From CAVTYH01 sp963773875 (GTDB taxonomy: Bacteria; Planctomycetota; Planctomycetia; Pirellulales; JADZDJ01), in the NCBI GenBank assembly GCA_963773875.1, contig CAVZCV010000006.1, positions 744,001 to 808,000 on the forward strand: DNA of 64,000 nucleotides, read 5' to 3'. A model generated the notes under the pieces. That model did no database searches. It was not told the origin of the DNA and was given only the letters and a program-made list of their open reading frames with translations. Positions 26,783 through 37,639 of this stretch are shown piece by piece. Position 1 is the stretch's first letter. Every line of letters begins with the position of its first letter. Position numbers and translations under genes: made by a program.

Positions 26783-27288
26783 CTAGCTATTCGCGCTTTC
26801 AATCCGTTTAATCTCATCCCGAAGTTCTTTCGCCCGTTCGTAGTCTTCTTTTTCGATCGATTCCTTCATCTCGCGCCGCATGCGGATCAGTTCCGTGCGC
26901 TGTTGGGTGCCGCCGGCGCCTTGTCTGGGCTTCTTGCCTTTGTGCGTTGTCTCGCCATGAATGTTGGCAATCAGCGGCTCGAGTTCCTTTTCAAAGAACA
27001 CGTAATCGTGCGGGCAGCCCAATCGACCTTGATTGCGGAATTCATAAAACGTGATGCCGCACACTGGGCAGGGCGCTGATCAAGCTTCTTCAGTTCCTCC
27101 GCCGTTTGTCCAACCGCCAATTGCTGTGCCAACGCGCCGGCGATGGTGGGTGCCGCGCCAGGCTCGCCTTCGCCTTGAGTGAGATATTGGCGCGCATGCT
27201 CTTCGCAGAGGTGCAACTCGGTGTGTTTGCCTCCTTCAAGTTCCGTGATATGGAACGTGGCCGGACGTTCGCACTTTTGACACTTCAT
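26783..27288 (-). CDS. mcsA: McsA, zinc-binding activator of McsB, frameshifted
   Basis: Partner that binds and activates the arginine kinase. The N-terminal zinc module is MKCQKCERPATFHITE with HLCEEHARQYL, and the second pair lies at CGITFYEFRNQGRLGCPHD. The C-terminus is a UvrB/UvrC coiled-coil motif (EDYERAKELRDEIKRIE). The frame changes near 27065, between KLDQRP and CGITF, where homologs are continuous. It is the first gene of the mcsA-mcsB unit. No ctsR repressor gene is adjacent. Confidence 0.9.
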
Positions 27289-27672
27289 AGCCGCTGAGCC
27301 GAGAGAACGATGAACAATTGGACGCCGATTTATTCTAATCAGCGGCCAATCCAGTCACCGGGACAAGTTAGGGCGGGGAATTGGGGGAAAGTCGTCTGTT
27401 TCGCGCTTGATCCCGTTGGGATTCTAGCAATGCACTGGGGGGTGTCAAGGCGAACGAAAACCGGCTGGTGATTTACGGTTACGTGCGAGACGAGTGGACA
27501 TGGTGCTGTCATTTTCTGCGCGGTTATCTTCGCGCCGGCGAACGTGCTACGAGGTTTGGTTGTCTGGTTTGGGCGACGGTGCTATTCTGGGCGCGCTCGT
27601 CTGCGATTCCCGGTTCGCACGCTAAACCGCAATCGTCAGAACACCAATCACCATTCACATTTCTTCCGCTCG
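27289..27672. other. divergent intergenic region before trpE
   Basis: About 380 bases between mcsA and trpE, which point away from each other. No leader peptide with Trp codons, T-box or trp attenuator structure was recognised. Parts have open frames but with composition unlike the neighbouring genes. Confidence 0.4.
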
Positions 27673-29270
27673 ATGCACTACCCCGATTTTCAAACGTTCT
27701 CGCGCTTGGCGGCGGGCGTGCATTTGGTGCCTGTTTATCGGCGGCTCATTGGCGATTCGCTCACGCCCGTATCGGCGTTTCATAAGCTCGACGCCGGTTC
27801 CTCGGCGTGCTTGTTCGAAAGCGTAGTCGGCGGAGAAAAAGTCGGCCGGTACAGTTTTCTCACCGCCGAACCGTTTCAAGAGATCGAAGCATGGGGCAAT
27901 CGAGTTGTGGTTCGCACACGATCAAATACTGATCGGGTGGCCGGGGCTGGAGGCAGCTGAAGCCCCGGGAACCGGCACCGGGGCTTCCCTTCGGTCCGGC
28001 CCCGGCCACCCCGTGGTAGAAGAGTTCGAATCGCCGGATCCCATCGAAGAACTCCGCCGCCGCGTCGATGCGTTGCGGGCCGTCCGCTTACCGGAATTGC
28101 CGCCATTCGTGAGCGGGGCGATTGGCTATGCAGGCTACGACGTCGTTCGCTACAGCGAACGCTTGCCGAATGCCCCTACCGACGATCGGCACTTGCCGGA
28201 TTTGTCATTCGCTTTTTACGACCGGATGGTGGTGTTCGACAATATCACGAAGACGATCGTCATGGTCGCTATGGCGCGAGTGGACAGCGGCAATTTGAAA
28301 TCGTCATACGAAGACGCCTGCCGCCGAGTAGATCAACTCGTCGAAACGCTTTCCAAGCCGACGGCTGATCTCACGCCGGTCGATATCAGCCCCGGCGGTG
28401 ATCCGACAATTGGCTACAAATCGAACTTCACGCAGGCCGGCTTTGAAAAAGCCGTGGAGAAGTGCGTCGAATACATTCGGGCCGGCGATATTTTTCAGGT
28501 CGTCATCAGCCAGCGCCTGGAACTGGCAATCCGCTCGCAGCCGTTTGAAATCTATCGCACGCTGCGAGTCGTGAACCCCAGCCCGTTCATGTTTTATTTG
28601 CGAACGCCTAGCGTCACGCTTGTCGGCAGCTCGCCGGAAGTCATGGTCCGGGTGGTCGATGGCAAAGTGACGGTGCGGCCGCTGGCCGGCACGCGTCGCC
28701 GTGGCAAAACAGAGGAAGACGATAAACGGCTGGCCGAAGAACTACTGGCCGATCCCAAAGAACGGGCGGAGCACGTCATGCTGGTCGATCTGGGTCGTAA
28801 CGATGTCGGCCGCGTCGCCCGTTATCGATCGGTCGAACTCACCGATGTCATGACCATCGAACGCTATAGCCACGTGATGCACATCACGAGCAATGTGACC
28901 GGCATGCTCGCCGACGGCAAAGATTCATTCGACGCCTTGCGCCTGTCTGCCCGCTGGCACGGTATCTGGTGCCCCGAAAGTCCGGGCCATGGAGATCATC
29001 GACGAAATGGAACCGCACCGCCGTGGACCATATGCCGGAGCCGTCGGGTATGTCGATTATAGCGGCAACATGGATACGTGCATCGCGCTGCGTACGATCG
29101 TGATTCCGCGGATGGCGGACAACACTTCAAAAACCGCTTATCTCCAAGCGGGAGCGGGCATCGTCGCCGATAGTCAGCCGAAGCTCGAATGGCAGGAAAC
29201 GCTCAACAAAGCCCGTGGCCTGCTCAAGGCGATTGAAATCACGGAAGAGCGCGCCCGCACCGGAGCTTAA
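27673..29270 (+). CDS. trpE: anthranilate synthase component I, frameshifted, with internal palindromic repeat
   Basis: Chorismate-using enzyme, first step of tryptophan synthesis. Conserved blocks include NPSPFMFYLRTP, GSSPEVMVRV, RPLAGTRRRG, ERAEHVMLVDLGRNDVGRV and the C-terminal AGAGIVADSQPKLEW. The frame changes near 27930-27950, at a GC-rich palindrome inside the N-terminal region, and again near 28945, where the expected CLPAGTVSGAPKVRAMEI lies in the other frame. The partner amidotransferase trpG is not adjacent. The ATG beginning MHYPDFQTF is the natural start. Confidence 0.92.
27935..28011. repeat. nested palindrome inside trpE
   Basis: Outer 13-bp perfect arms GGGTGGCCGGGGC / GCCCCGGCCACCC at 27935-27947 and 27999-28011, with inner 10-bp arms GAAGCCCCGG / CCGGGGCTTC at 27959-27968 and 27978-27987. 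It shares its ends with the intergenic element at 15407-15545. It falls in a variable loop of the N-terminal trpE domain. Confidence 0.8.
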
Positions 29271-29328
29271 ACGAGTTCCAAACTGCTCGCACAGCCAAAG
29301 CTGCTCGAAGCGTCTAGCGCCCAGCGAT

Positions 29329-31131
29329 TTACGCTGCATCGCAATTGGGGAGGTTCGTGTTGATCGCGCCATGCGGACAGCGCAAATTGAATAGGCCAAA
29401 AATTTCTTTTTGCGACAGCGTCAGCGCCGCGGAACGGTTGCGTCGGTGAAAATCGTGTCGAACAGTTCGCGCTTTTCCTGCGAGCACCTGGTTGATGCGC
29501 TCTTCGATGGTTCGCAGCATCAAAAATCGAGTCACCGTCACCGGCCCGGTCACCCCAATGCGGTGCGCGCGATTAATGGCCTGATCTTCCACGGCAGGGT
29601 TCCACCAGCGATCGAACAGGAAAACGTATCCGCAGAATTGCAGGTTCAATCCGACGCCGCCGGCGCCGTAACTCATCAAGAGCACATGATGACGACGCTC
29701 GTTTCGGAATTGCTCGATGATGGCATCGCGGCGGTTGGGTGAGATTTCGCCGTGATATTCCAGCGGATGCAAATGGCACAATTCGCCGCGCAAGTGGCGC
29801 AGCGTTTTTACCCATTGGCTGAAAACGATGGCCTTCTGTCCGCTGGCCACCACTTCTTCCAAATCCACCGCCAAACGTTCGAATTTCGCGCTGGCGCCGG
29901 TGGCCGGATCGAAATTGCAAATTTGCTTCAAGCGCAAAACGAGTTCAAACACATGCTGAATCGTGACCGAATCGCCCAGTTCAGTGAGCCGCAGTACTCC
30001 ATCATCTTCCGCCAGCTTGTAGCTTTCGCGTTGTTCCGGCGACAGCTCTAGCTCGGCATCGCGAAACAGTTTCGGTGGCAAATCGGCCAGCACTTTGTCT
30101 TTCGTTCGGCGAAGCACGTAGTCGTTCGCTGCCCGGCCCAGCGTGCGCGGCTTCATGTTCGCGTTTAGATGTCCGGGAGCGACAAACTTGAAAATGCCCA
30201 ACAGATCGTCCGGCGAATTCTCTACAGGCGTTCCAGTCAGCGCCCAACTGCGACGCCGCGATAACGAGCAGACGGAATCGCTCGTGACGCCCGCCCGATT
30301 TTTGATTCGCTGGGCTTCGTCGAGCACGACTAAATCGAGTCGCACGCGCTCATCGCAAAGCATCGCAGCATCGCGACAGAGGGATTCGTAATTCGCGATT
30401 CTTACTGGCACTCCAGGTTGTTGCCATTGCCAGGCACGGCGCGCTGGATCGCCTTCAACGATCGCGACCGGCAGTTCCGGCGCCCACATGGCGAATTCGC
30501 GTTGCCAATTCGTCACGAGCGGTTTGGGACAAACGAGCAGCACACTTCCGACTTCGCCGGCATGCAGAAGCATGCGAATGGCGGTGATCGCCTGCATGGT
30601 TTTGCCCAGACCCATTTCGTCGGCCAGCACGGCGGAGTAGCGAGGGTACAAAAATGCAACGCCTTGCAGCTGATACGCGAACGGCTGATGCGGGAACTCC
30701 AGCGATCCGCGCGCAATCAGAGTTTCCAGCGATGGCTGCAGAACGAAATACAATCGGTCTTCCAACTTGATGATTTCTTCCGGCGGCCGAATGCGCGTGA
30801 AACGGCTTGGATCCGTTGGCGACGAGTGCGATTTGACGGGCGCGGTGCGGATTGCCGGGCCCGCGAGCGCGAGCGGTGCTTTATCCGCGGGTTTGGCGAA
30901 TTCAAAACTTCGCACGAGTGGGCCAATCGAATCGAGCGGCAGTGAAAGCACCGGCGGCCGCGATGCACTGATGACGAAAGGCGCGTCGGAAACCGGCAAG
31001 CGAAATTCGAATGCGACCGATAGCGCCGTTGGCGCGATGAATGCCGCGCCAAACGACTGCACGACCAACTTTTCCGCAGCCGGAATCCGCACACTCGAGA
31101 TGCTCAGATTAGCAGGCGCAATGCGTTGCAT
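29329..31131 (-). CDS. SNF2-family DNA/RNA helicase-like ATPase
   Basis: DNA-dependent ATPase of about 600 residues. Motif I is LADEMGLGKTMQAI, motif II LVVLDEAQRIKN, motif III ALTGTPVENS, and the C-terminal lobe has FSQWVKTLRHL and NRAHRIGVTGPVTVTRF. The first 130 residues are a separate N-terminal region without a recognised domain. Around 29420-29475 about 18 residues are out of frame: the neighbouring frame reads KRELFDTIFTDATVP, the usual ending of this group, so two compensating single-base changes are likely. It follows the small gene upstream by 12 bases. Confidence 0.9.
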   Translation of the reverse strand: MQRIAPANLSISSVRIPAAEKLVVQSFGAAFIAPTALSVAFEFRLPVSDAPFVISASRPPVLSLPLDSIGPLVRSFEFAKPADKAPLALAGPAIRTAPVKSHSSPTDPSRFTRIRPPEEIIKLEDRLYFVLQPSLETLIARGSLEFPHQPFAYQLQGVAFLYPRYSAVLADEMGLGKTMQAITAIRMLLHAGEVGSVLLVCPKPLVTNWQREFAMWAPELPVAIVEGDPARRAWQWQQPGVPVRIANYESLCRDAAMLCDERVRLDLVVLDEAQRIKNRAGVTSDSVCSLSRRRSWALTGTPVENSPDDLLGIFKFVAPGHLNANMKPRTLGRAANDYVLRRTKDKVLADLPPKLFRDAELELSPEQRESYKLAEDDGVLRLTELGDSVTIQHVFELVLRLKQICNFDPATGASAKFERLAVDLEEVVASGQKAIVFSQWVKTLRHLRGELCHLHPLEYHGEISPNRRDAIIEQFRNERRHHVLLMSYGAGGVGLNLQFCGYVFLFDRWWNPAVEDQAINRAHRIGVTGPVTVTRFLMLRTIEERINQVLAGKARTVRHDFHRRNRSAALTLSQKEIFGLFNLRCPHGAINTNLPNCDAA

Positions 31132-31143
31132 GGCGGACCAGCG

Positions 31144-31681
31144 TTAGGCTGCTTTCTGGCCGGCTCGTTGCGCTTCTTCAATCGCCTCGCGAATGCGACC
31201 GAAAGGCTCGCACAAATCGAAGATTTCACCCAGCGAAGAAAGCCGATCGCAGATCAGCTCACGGTCCGCAGCCCGCTGGCTGGAGACGGCCAGTCGATTC
31301 GTGCCGATTTCAAAGTCAATTAACCCGGCCGCGTGTTTTGAATCTTCTCGGGCGGATTCTTCGCCGAACCCAGCCCACGGGCAATTTCATATGTGTGCGA
31401 ACGGCGAGGGCGGCGGGCATATCGACGAACACCACCATGGGCACAAGCTGTGATTTATTGATCAACGTCGCCCCGATGTGTTCGCCATACAGATAAGGTT
31501 CGAGCGTGGCGCCGAAGAGAATTTGTTGCGCACGATTCGGCTTCACCGGCGCTGTGCAGTGAAACTCCAGTGGACGCCCGGCCGTGTTGAGCAATAAGTA
31601 CCCGCCGAACAGGCCATGCGGTTCGTGGCAGACGACGCTCAGGAATCCCAACGAGTTTTGTGAAACTGGCAATTCAGCCAT
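31144..31681 (-). CDS. conserved hypothetical protein upstream of SNF2 gene, frameshifted
   Basis: About 178 residues. The first frame (MAELPVSQNSLGFLSVVCHE to LPVGWV) breaks near 31370. The other frame continues FGEESAREDSKHAAGLIDFE and ends in a helical EAIEEAQRAGQKAA. There is no recognised domain and no membrane segment. Its stop lies 12 bases before the SNF2 start, so the pair is an operon and this protein may be an accessory factor of the ATPase (inference). Confidence 0.6.
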
Positions 31682-32045
31682 TCAGGTCTGCCTAGTTATT
31701 CCAGCCTTCCGGCTTGGGCGCGTGCTAGCTGCAAGTTGCGGTTCCAAAACGTGTTGTCGCCCAGCCAGCCGCTCTGCATACCATCGGGACAGCGACCCAG
31801 GGACTTTAGCGCGGCGAAGCAGCAAGGATGCGCAAACTTTAGTGGCCGACTGCGGAAGTCTTGCTGAAATCTGCTTCCGCAGTTCATCGTGGCTGAGGAA
31901 ACTCGCCGGGTTTCGCTATTCAGGAGATGGCACTTAGATGCCGGAGAATGGATTTTGCCGCTCGCGAATCTACCGAACAGTGGCGGCCGGCTCGCTTTGT
32001 CGTTAGACTGGATATCTAACTCGAAGAAAGTCAGGGGACACGCCG
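31682..32045. other. intergenic region with no recognised feature
   Basis: About 360 bases between a leftward and a rightward operon. No gene-like frame, repeat arm or RNA fold was recognised. Promoters for both directions are expected here. Confidence 0.4.
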
Positions 32046-32516
32046 ATGACTCAGCCCGCGCGAACTGCGACACCGCTCTATACACAGGTCGATATCACCA
32101 GCAATGCCATGTCCGCCCCGGCGCCGGTCACCGGAACGGCGCTGGAGCAAAATCGGCTGCTCCACGACATCCTCACGGCATTGGATCGTCAGAACGAGAT
32201 GATGGAGGAGTTGGTCGGGCAGCTTAGCGCCGGCAATAAGCAGCGGATCGCCGAGCTTACGCAGTGGAAGGAAGCGAATCCGAAATTGGCCAAAAGCTGT
32301 AAAGTGGCTTCCGAAGCGTTGGCCAAGGTGCAGACCGAGTTCCTGGCCACACTGACGACCGAAATCAACGAGAACCCCGAGGTCTTGCTGGACGGGGAAT
32401 TCATGCTCAATGAATTCATCGACCGTTACGGCCCACGGCTCGCGCACTTAAATGGCGTATTGCAAGTGCTCGCCCAATTGGGCAATATCCCGCATCCGAC
32501 AACTGCACCGAATTAG
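32046..32516 (+). CDS. conserved hypothetical helical protein (156 aa)
   Basis: Intact soluble protein. A disordered N-terminal arm of about 35 residues precedes a mostly helical body with LHDILTALDRQNEMMEELVG and FMLNEFIDRYGPRLAHLNGV. No cofactor motif or signal peptide. The coiled-coil-like central helix suggests an oligomer. Function unknown. Confidence 0.65.
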   Translation: MTQPARTATPLYTQVDITSNAMSAPAPVTGTALEQNRLLHDILTALDRQNEMMEELVGQLSAGNKQRIAELTQWKEANPKLAKSCKVASEALAKVQTEFLATLTTEINENPEVLLDGEFMLNEFIDRYGPRLAHLNGVLQVLAQLGNIPHPTTAPN

Positions 32517-32612
32517 TTTTCGGCCGTGCGACGTCGCAAGATGCAGGTCGCCGGCTCCCGCCTTGTTTCGTACATCCGGCCGATTTCAATGGTTATCGGC
32601 TCTTGCCGCTCA

Positions 32613-34003
32613 ATGATGATCGTTGCCCTCGCGGGTTCCCGCACAACTTGTTCACACACCGCGGCACTGGGGTTGTTGTCGCTTCTTGTTTTTGCGGGCT
32701 GCGGGCAACAACTGGAAAAATCGGACAGTGCTGTTTCGCTTCCAGCGACGGATCGTGACCCACTAGAACAAAGCTCCGCTAGCGATAACTGGCCTGGTTG
32801 GCGGGGTATCAACACATCGGGCATATCAAGCGATTCCGGCGTGCCAACCGAATGGGATACCATTCGCGGCATCCGCTGGAAACAGAAGGTGGCCGGCCAA
32901 GGCAATTCTTCTCCGGTTGTATGGGGCGATCATGTGCTGTTGACTTCGGCGCTGGGCGAGGACGAAGGCAGCCAACTTGTCGTTTGCTCGTTCAACCGTA
33001 AAACCGGCAAGCCCCAGTGGCAAGCGGCCGCCGGGCAGGCGCGAGGCAGCAAGCACGTGAAAAACGGTTTCGCTTCGGCGTCGGTAGTGACAGATGGTCG
33101 GCAGGTATTTGCGTCGTTCGGCAGTGCCGGATCTCTTCGCGTTTGAGCTAGCGTCCGGCCAAAAGCAATGGCGTGCCGATTTGGGATCGCTGGAACATCA
33201 ATGGGGCACCGCATCGAGTCCGGTCTTGTTCGACGAATTCGTAATTCAGTTGTGCGACAGCTCAGCAAATTCACAACTGAAAGCGTTCAACAAGCGAACA
33301 GGCGAAGTGGCATGGCGATCCGACCGGCGACAGCAATGGTTCATGGAGCACTCCGGTACTCGTCGATGCAACCGATGAATCGGGCAGACCGCGCAAAGAG
33401 CTTGTCGTCAACGGCACGGGCACCGAAGGCGGACGGCCTGGCTGGGTCATCGCATACGATCCCAACGACGGCCATGAATTGTGGCGCGTCAGCGGAACCA
33501 CCGATGTGGTTTGCCCTACCGCAATCGTCAGCGGCGATTTGGTCGTCAGCACCTCTGGTCGCAACGGTCCCATTCTGGCGATCAAAGCCGGCGGCAGCGG
33601 CGATGTCACGAAGTCGAACATTGTTTGGAAATATCCACACGGAGGCGCGTATGTGCCGACGGGTTTAGCCTATCGCAACCGGCTTTATACTGTGGCCGAC
33701 GGCGGTGCAATTTGCTCGTTCAATTTGGGCAGTGGCGAGCCGATTTGGCGCGACCATTTGAAGGGCATCTTTACCGCAAGTCTCGTTGCCGCCGATGGCC
33801 GCATTTACGCGACTGATGAATACGGAGTGATCTACGTGATTGCCGCAGATGATACATTCCGGGTTCTGGCGACGAACGATCTCGAGGAACGCACCCTCGC
33901 CACGCCGGCTATTGCCGATGGCGATCTATTTTTGCGAACGGAAACGCAGTTATATTGTGTGGCAGCGGCAACCAAAGCAGTTGCTCAGAACGACGAAAAG
34001 TAA
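32613..34003 (+). CDS. PQQ-repeat (outer-membrane BamB-like) lipoprotein, frameshifted
   Basis: Beta-propeller protein with a lipoprotein signal (GLLSLLVFAGCGQQ). WPGWRG near the start and several PQQ-like blades follow: KTGKPQWQAAAGQARG, ASGQKQWRADLGSLEHQWG, KRTGEVAWRS, DGHELWRVSG and GSGEPIWRD. The frame changes near 33115 and again near 33335. Many planctomycete proteins of this type are predicted periplasmic or outer-surface propellers; enzymatic activity is not implied. The start was placed at the ATG nearest the signal peptide. Confidence 0.82.
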
Positions 34004-34042
34004 TGGACGAGACGTTCGGTTGAGGTATGAAGGCCCATTTGC

Positions 34043-34911
34043 ATGTCGCATGTCGAACTCGTTCAAGTCCGAACAGCAGACGGTGTACGACTGGATGGTG
34101 CGCTATCGCTCCCGAAGCATGCCGATCCGCAGCGGAAACTGCCCGTCGACGCGGTTCTGGCCGTCCACGGCACCGGAAGCAGTTTTTACGGCAGCTCGCT
34201 GTTTGAAGGATTGCTGCCCAAGTTGCTGGCCGATGGCCTGCCGGTGCTGCGCATCAATACCCGCGGTCACGATGCCGTGAGCATGGCGGCAACTTTGCAA
34301 GGCTCCAAGCGATTGGGCTCCTCACTGGAGCGCGTCGCCGATTGCACGCACGATCTCGTGGCTTGGGCGGAACTGCTGGTTTCGCGCGGCTTCGCCTCGA
34401 TCGGTTTGATGGGCCACAGCCTCGGGGCGATCAAAGCCATTTACACGATGACGCATACGCCGCACCCCGCGATTAAACGCGTGATTGCCATTTCGCCGCC
34501 GCGCCTGTCGCATCAGTATTATCTGGCTTCTGAGAAGCGCGACGAATTCACCGCCCACTTGCGGCAGGCGGAAGAACTCGTAGCCGCAGGGCAGGGCGAT
34601 ACACTGATGAGCATTCAAACGCCGCTCCCGTTTTTGGTGTCGGCGGCCAGCTTCATCGATAAATACGGCCCTGAGGAAAACTACAATTTCCTGCGCTACA
34701 TCGATCGGCTCAAAATTCCCGTGCTGTTCGCATTCGGTGGAATTGAACTCGAGGAAGTGAATTTCCGCGGGCTGCCGGAGGCCATCGAATCGGCGAAGTC
34801 GCCGCGCAAAATATTCAGGTGGTAACAATTGCCGGGGCGAACCACGTATACACCGGGCAAATTGAAGAGTTGTCGTACAAAGTTCGCGCCTGGATGGCAG
34901 CCCAGCAATAA
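34043..34911 (+). CDS. alpha/beta hydrolase, frameshifted near the end
   Basis: Serine hydrolase fold. The nucleophile elbow is GLMGHSLGAIKAI, an oxyanion-type HGTGSSFYG precedes it, and the catalytic His appears as TIAGANHVYTG after a frame change near 34800. The order fits dienelactone hydrolase/peptidase-like members. It starts 40 bases after the PQQ lipoprotein gene and may share its transcript. Substrate unknown. Confidence 0.82.
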
Positions 34912-35033
34912 TCGCCCGCGATTGCCCGGCATTAGCACCGCCCACCCGTAGCCGCCTGCCGCAGCTGGCGGTTAGAATCGAAGGCGTTTGGCAACACCCG
35001 CCTTCCGTCCCGCCTTCAAACATCTCACCGCCC

Positions 35034-36147
35034 ATGACGACCGCGATTGATTCCCTCGTAAAAGCTGCCCGCGACCGGCTCGATGGCCACGTTTACGAAA
35101 CCGTGCAGTGGCATTTTCACTCGTCCACCGGTTGCCCGTTCTGGCTCGATAAAGCCAAGGAACTCAAGTTCGATCCGCTCAAGGAAGTGCGCATCGTTCG
35201 ACGATTTGAAGAAGTTTCCGGAGTTTCAAGACGAATGGCTGCGCGGCGGGCCAGTTCGACGTTGGGTCCCCAAAGCACTGGCCGATAAGCCGGTGTACGT
35301 GTTCGAAACCGGCGGCACGACCGGCATTCCCAAGAGCCGGATCGCAATGGACGATTTCCGCACCGATTATTCGCTCTTCAGCGAAACGCTGCCGGAAAAA
35401 TATTTTCCGTTGGGATCGAACTGGCTGATGCTGGGTCCCTCCGGACCGCGGCGATTGCGATTGGCGGTCGAGCACTTGGCGCAACATCGCGGTGGCATTT
35501 GCTTCTGCATCGATCTGGATCCGCGCTGGGTCATCAAGCTCATTAAGAAAGGTTGGATGGAACATCTCGAGGCGTACAAAAAGCATTGCATCGACCAGGC
35601 GATTACCGTCTTTCGTGCCGGGCACGACATCAAATGCATGTTCACGACGCCGAAGTTGCTCGAGGCGCTGGCGCTTGAACTGGAAAAACAAGGTTCGAGC
35701 ATCCCGAAGGAAGGCATCACCGGCATTTTCAGCGGCGGTACGGAATTCACCCCGCAATGGACCCGCTTTGCCGTGGAAGAATTTCTCGGCGGCGCGCCGG
35801 AGCAGAGCGGCGTGTACATGACGCCGACCTACGGCAATACGCTGATGGGCCTGGCTGCCAGCAAACCGGTGACCGCCGCCGACGGATATAAAATCAGCTA
35901 CTATGCCCCGCAGCCGCGTGCGGTCGTCGAGGTCGTGGAATTCAACGACTACAACCAAACGGTTGGCTACGGCAAAACCGGCCGCGTAAAATTGACCACG
36001 CTCACGAAAGAATTTTTCGTCCCGGGCTTCATGGAGCGCGACGAAGGCGAACGCGAACAGCCGTTCGAAAAATACCCCTGGGACGGCGTCAGCGGCGTGC
36101 GCCCGTTCCACGAGCTGGCCGAAGCTACGACCGTCGGCGTTTATTGA
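35034..36147 (+). CDS. LuxE-like adenylate-forming acyl ligase, frameshifted
   Basis: Short adenylate-forming enzyme of about 370 residues. The ATP-binding loop is ETGGTTGIPKSR, and TPTYGNTLMGLA matches the A5 motif. The C-terminal lid of full-length acyl-CoA ligases is not evident, as in the LuxE/PaaK-like short types. The frame changes near 35190-35210; the N-terminus before it is MTTAIDSLVKAARDRLDG. It directly precedes an aldehyde dehydrogenase and an iron alcohol dehydrogenase, suggesting that it activates a carboxylic acid for reduction (inference). Confidence 0.72.
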
Positions 36148-36188
36148 TCGTCATCCAATCCGCACTCCGAATTCCGAACTCCGCACTT

Positions 36189-37631
36189 ATGCTAACTCTT
36201 CCCGTCCTCCGCTGGGGCAAACCCTACGACTCGCTCGAAAAGGACAACGTCGTCCATTTCATCACGGGCGAACCCATTGCTGCTGTCAGCCAGGCCAACG
36301 GCGCTCTGCTACAGCGCGATATGCGCAGCGCGAAGACCGCGCGCAAAGCCCTGCTTGAGTTCAAGCCAGAGGAACTTATCGACCGAATCAAGAAGGCTGC
36401 CGATCTGTATTTGAGCGCCACGCTGCCGATGGGAGACGGCACGCAATCGCCCGATGAGTTTGCGCATCAGCAATCGGCCAGCACGGGCCTGCCGGAGCAC
36501 ATGTGCAAAGCCAACATGGCGAAGAACCATTTTGTGCTCACGCACATGGACCAAATGCTCGATGCGCTCACGCGCGGCCTGCCACTGGAAATTCTTTCGC
36601 GCGGTTATGGAATCGAAAAGCGCGGCGTGGTCGTGAGTTATCAGTGCCAAGCGGCGGCGCTGGGTGTGGTACTGCCCTCGAATTCGCCTGGCGTGCACAC
36701 GCTATGGCTGCCGGTGATTCCAATGCAAGTGGGACTCGTCCTCAAGCCCGGCCCGCAAGAACCCTGGACGCCGTATCGCATGACCGCGGCGTTCGTAAAG
36801 GCGGGCATTCCAGCTGAATCGATCTCGATTTATCCCGGCGGTCCCGATGCCGGCGCCGCCGTGCTCGCAGCTTGCGATCGCAGCATGATCTTTGGCGGCA
36901 CCGCTACGGTGGAACGTTATAAGGGCAATCCAAAAGTCAGTGTGCACGGTCCGGGCTTCAGTAAAATTTTGCTGGGCGACGACGTTGTCGACGAGTGGGA
37001 AAAGTATCTCGATGTCATGGTCGAAAGCGTGTTCATCAACAGCGGCCGCGGCTGCATCAATTGCTCCGGCATTTGGGCCTCGCGGCACACCAAAGAAATT
37101 GCCAAAGCCATTGCCGAGCGCATCGGGCCTGTCGAACCCAAGCCGCCGGAAGACCCTACGGCCTCGCTGGCTGCGTTCACCGTGCCGGGCCAGGCCAAAG
37201 GCGTGTGGCAAAACATTGAAGCCGATCTTCGCGAAGCCGGCGTCGAACACGTCACCGCTCCGTACGGTCCGCGCCTGGTGGAAAAAGAACGGTGCGCCTA
37301 TCTGCGGCCAACCGTCATCCATGCGGAATCGCCTTCTACCGCCACGGCGAAGAAGGAATTTATGTTTCCGTTCGTCACTGTGGTAAAATGTGCGCAGGAG
37401 AAAATGATCGAGTCGATCGGCTACACGCTGGTCGGCACCGCCATCACAAACAGTCCTCAGTGGCAGCGTGAACTGACCGACGCCACGAACATCGACCGCC
37501 TGAACATCGGACCGATCCCCACCACCAAGCTCGATTGGCTGCAGCCACACGAAGGCAGCATCGTCGAGTTCCTATTCCGCGCCCGAGCCTACCAGCTGCC
37601 GAAAGACCGCGTGGCGGCACTGACGACCTAA
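36189..37631 (+). CDS. aldehyde dehydrogenase / acyl reductase family protein
   Basis: Intact, 480 residues, NAD(P)-dependent aldehyde dehydrogenase superfamily. The catalytic Cys lies in INSGRGCINCSG, and the cofactor region shows VVLPSNSPGVHTLWLP and LVLKPGPQEPWTP. Overall similarity looks closest to acyl-CoA reductase (LuxC)-like or unusual ALDH types rather than classical ones. Start at MLTLPVLRWGK. It stands 41 bases after the LuxE-like ligase; that gap carries the repeat-like CCGCACTCCGAATTCCGAAC. Direction of the reaction in vivo is unknown. Confidence 0.82.
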   Translation: MLTLPVLRWGKPYDSLEKDNVVHFITGEPIAAVSQANGALLQRDMRSAKTARKALLEFKPEELIDRIKKAADLYLSATLPMGDGTQSPDEFAHQQSASTGLPEHMCKANMAKNHFVLTHMDQMLDALTRGLPLEILSRGYGIEKRGVVVSYQCQAAALGVVLPSNSPGVHTLWLPVIPMQVGLVLKPGPQEPWTPYRMTAAFVKAGIPAESISIYPGGPDAGAAVLAACDRSMIFGGTATVERYKGNPKVSVHGPGFSKILLGDDVVDEWEKYLDVMVESVFINSGRGCINCSGIWASRHTKEIAKAIAERIGPVEPKPPEDPTASLAAFTVPGQAKGVWQNIEADLREAGVEHVTAPYGPRLVEKERCAYLRPTVIHAESPSTATAKKEFMFPFVTVVKCAQEKMIESIGYTLVGTAITNSPQWQRELTDATNIDRLNIGPIPTTKLDWLQPHEGSIVEFLFRARAYQLPKDRVAALTT

Positions 37632-37639
37632 GAAGGAAG

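Noticed and set aside
27289..27672. trp leader peptide or T-box before trpE
   Set aside because: No short frame with tandem Trp codons and no T-box sequence was found.
35179..36111. 310-codon open frame on the minus strand
   Set aside because: Opposite the LuxE-like ligase, which has clear adenylation motifs.
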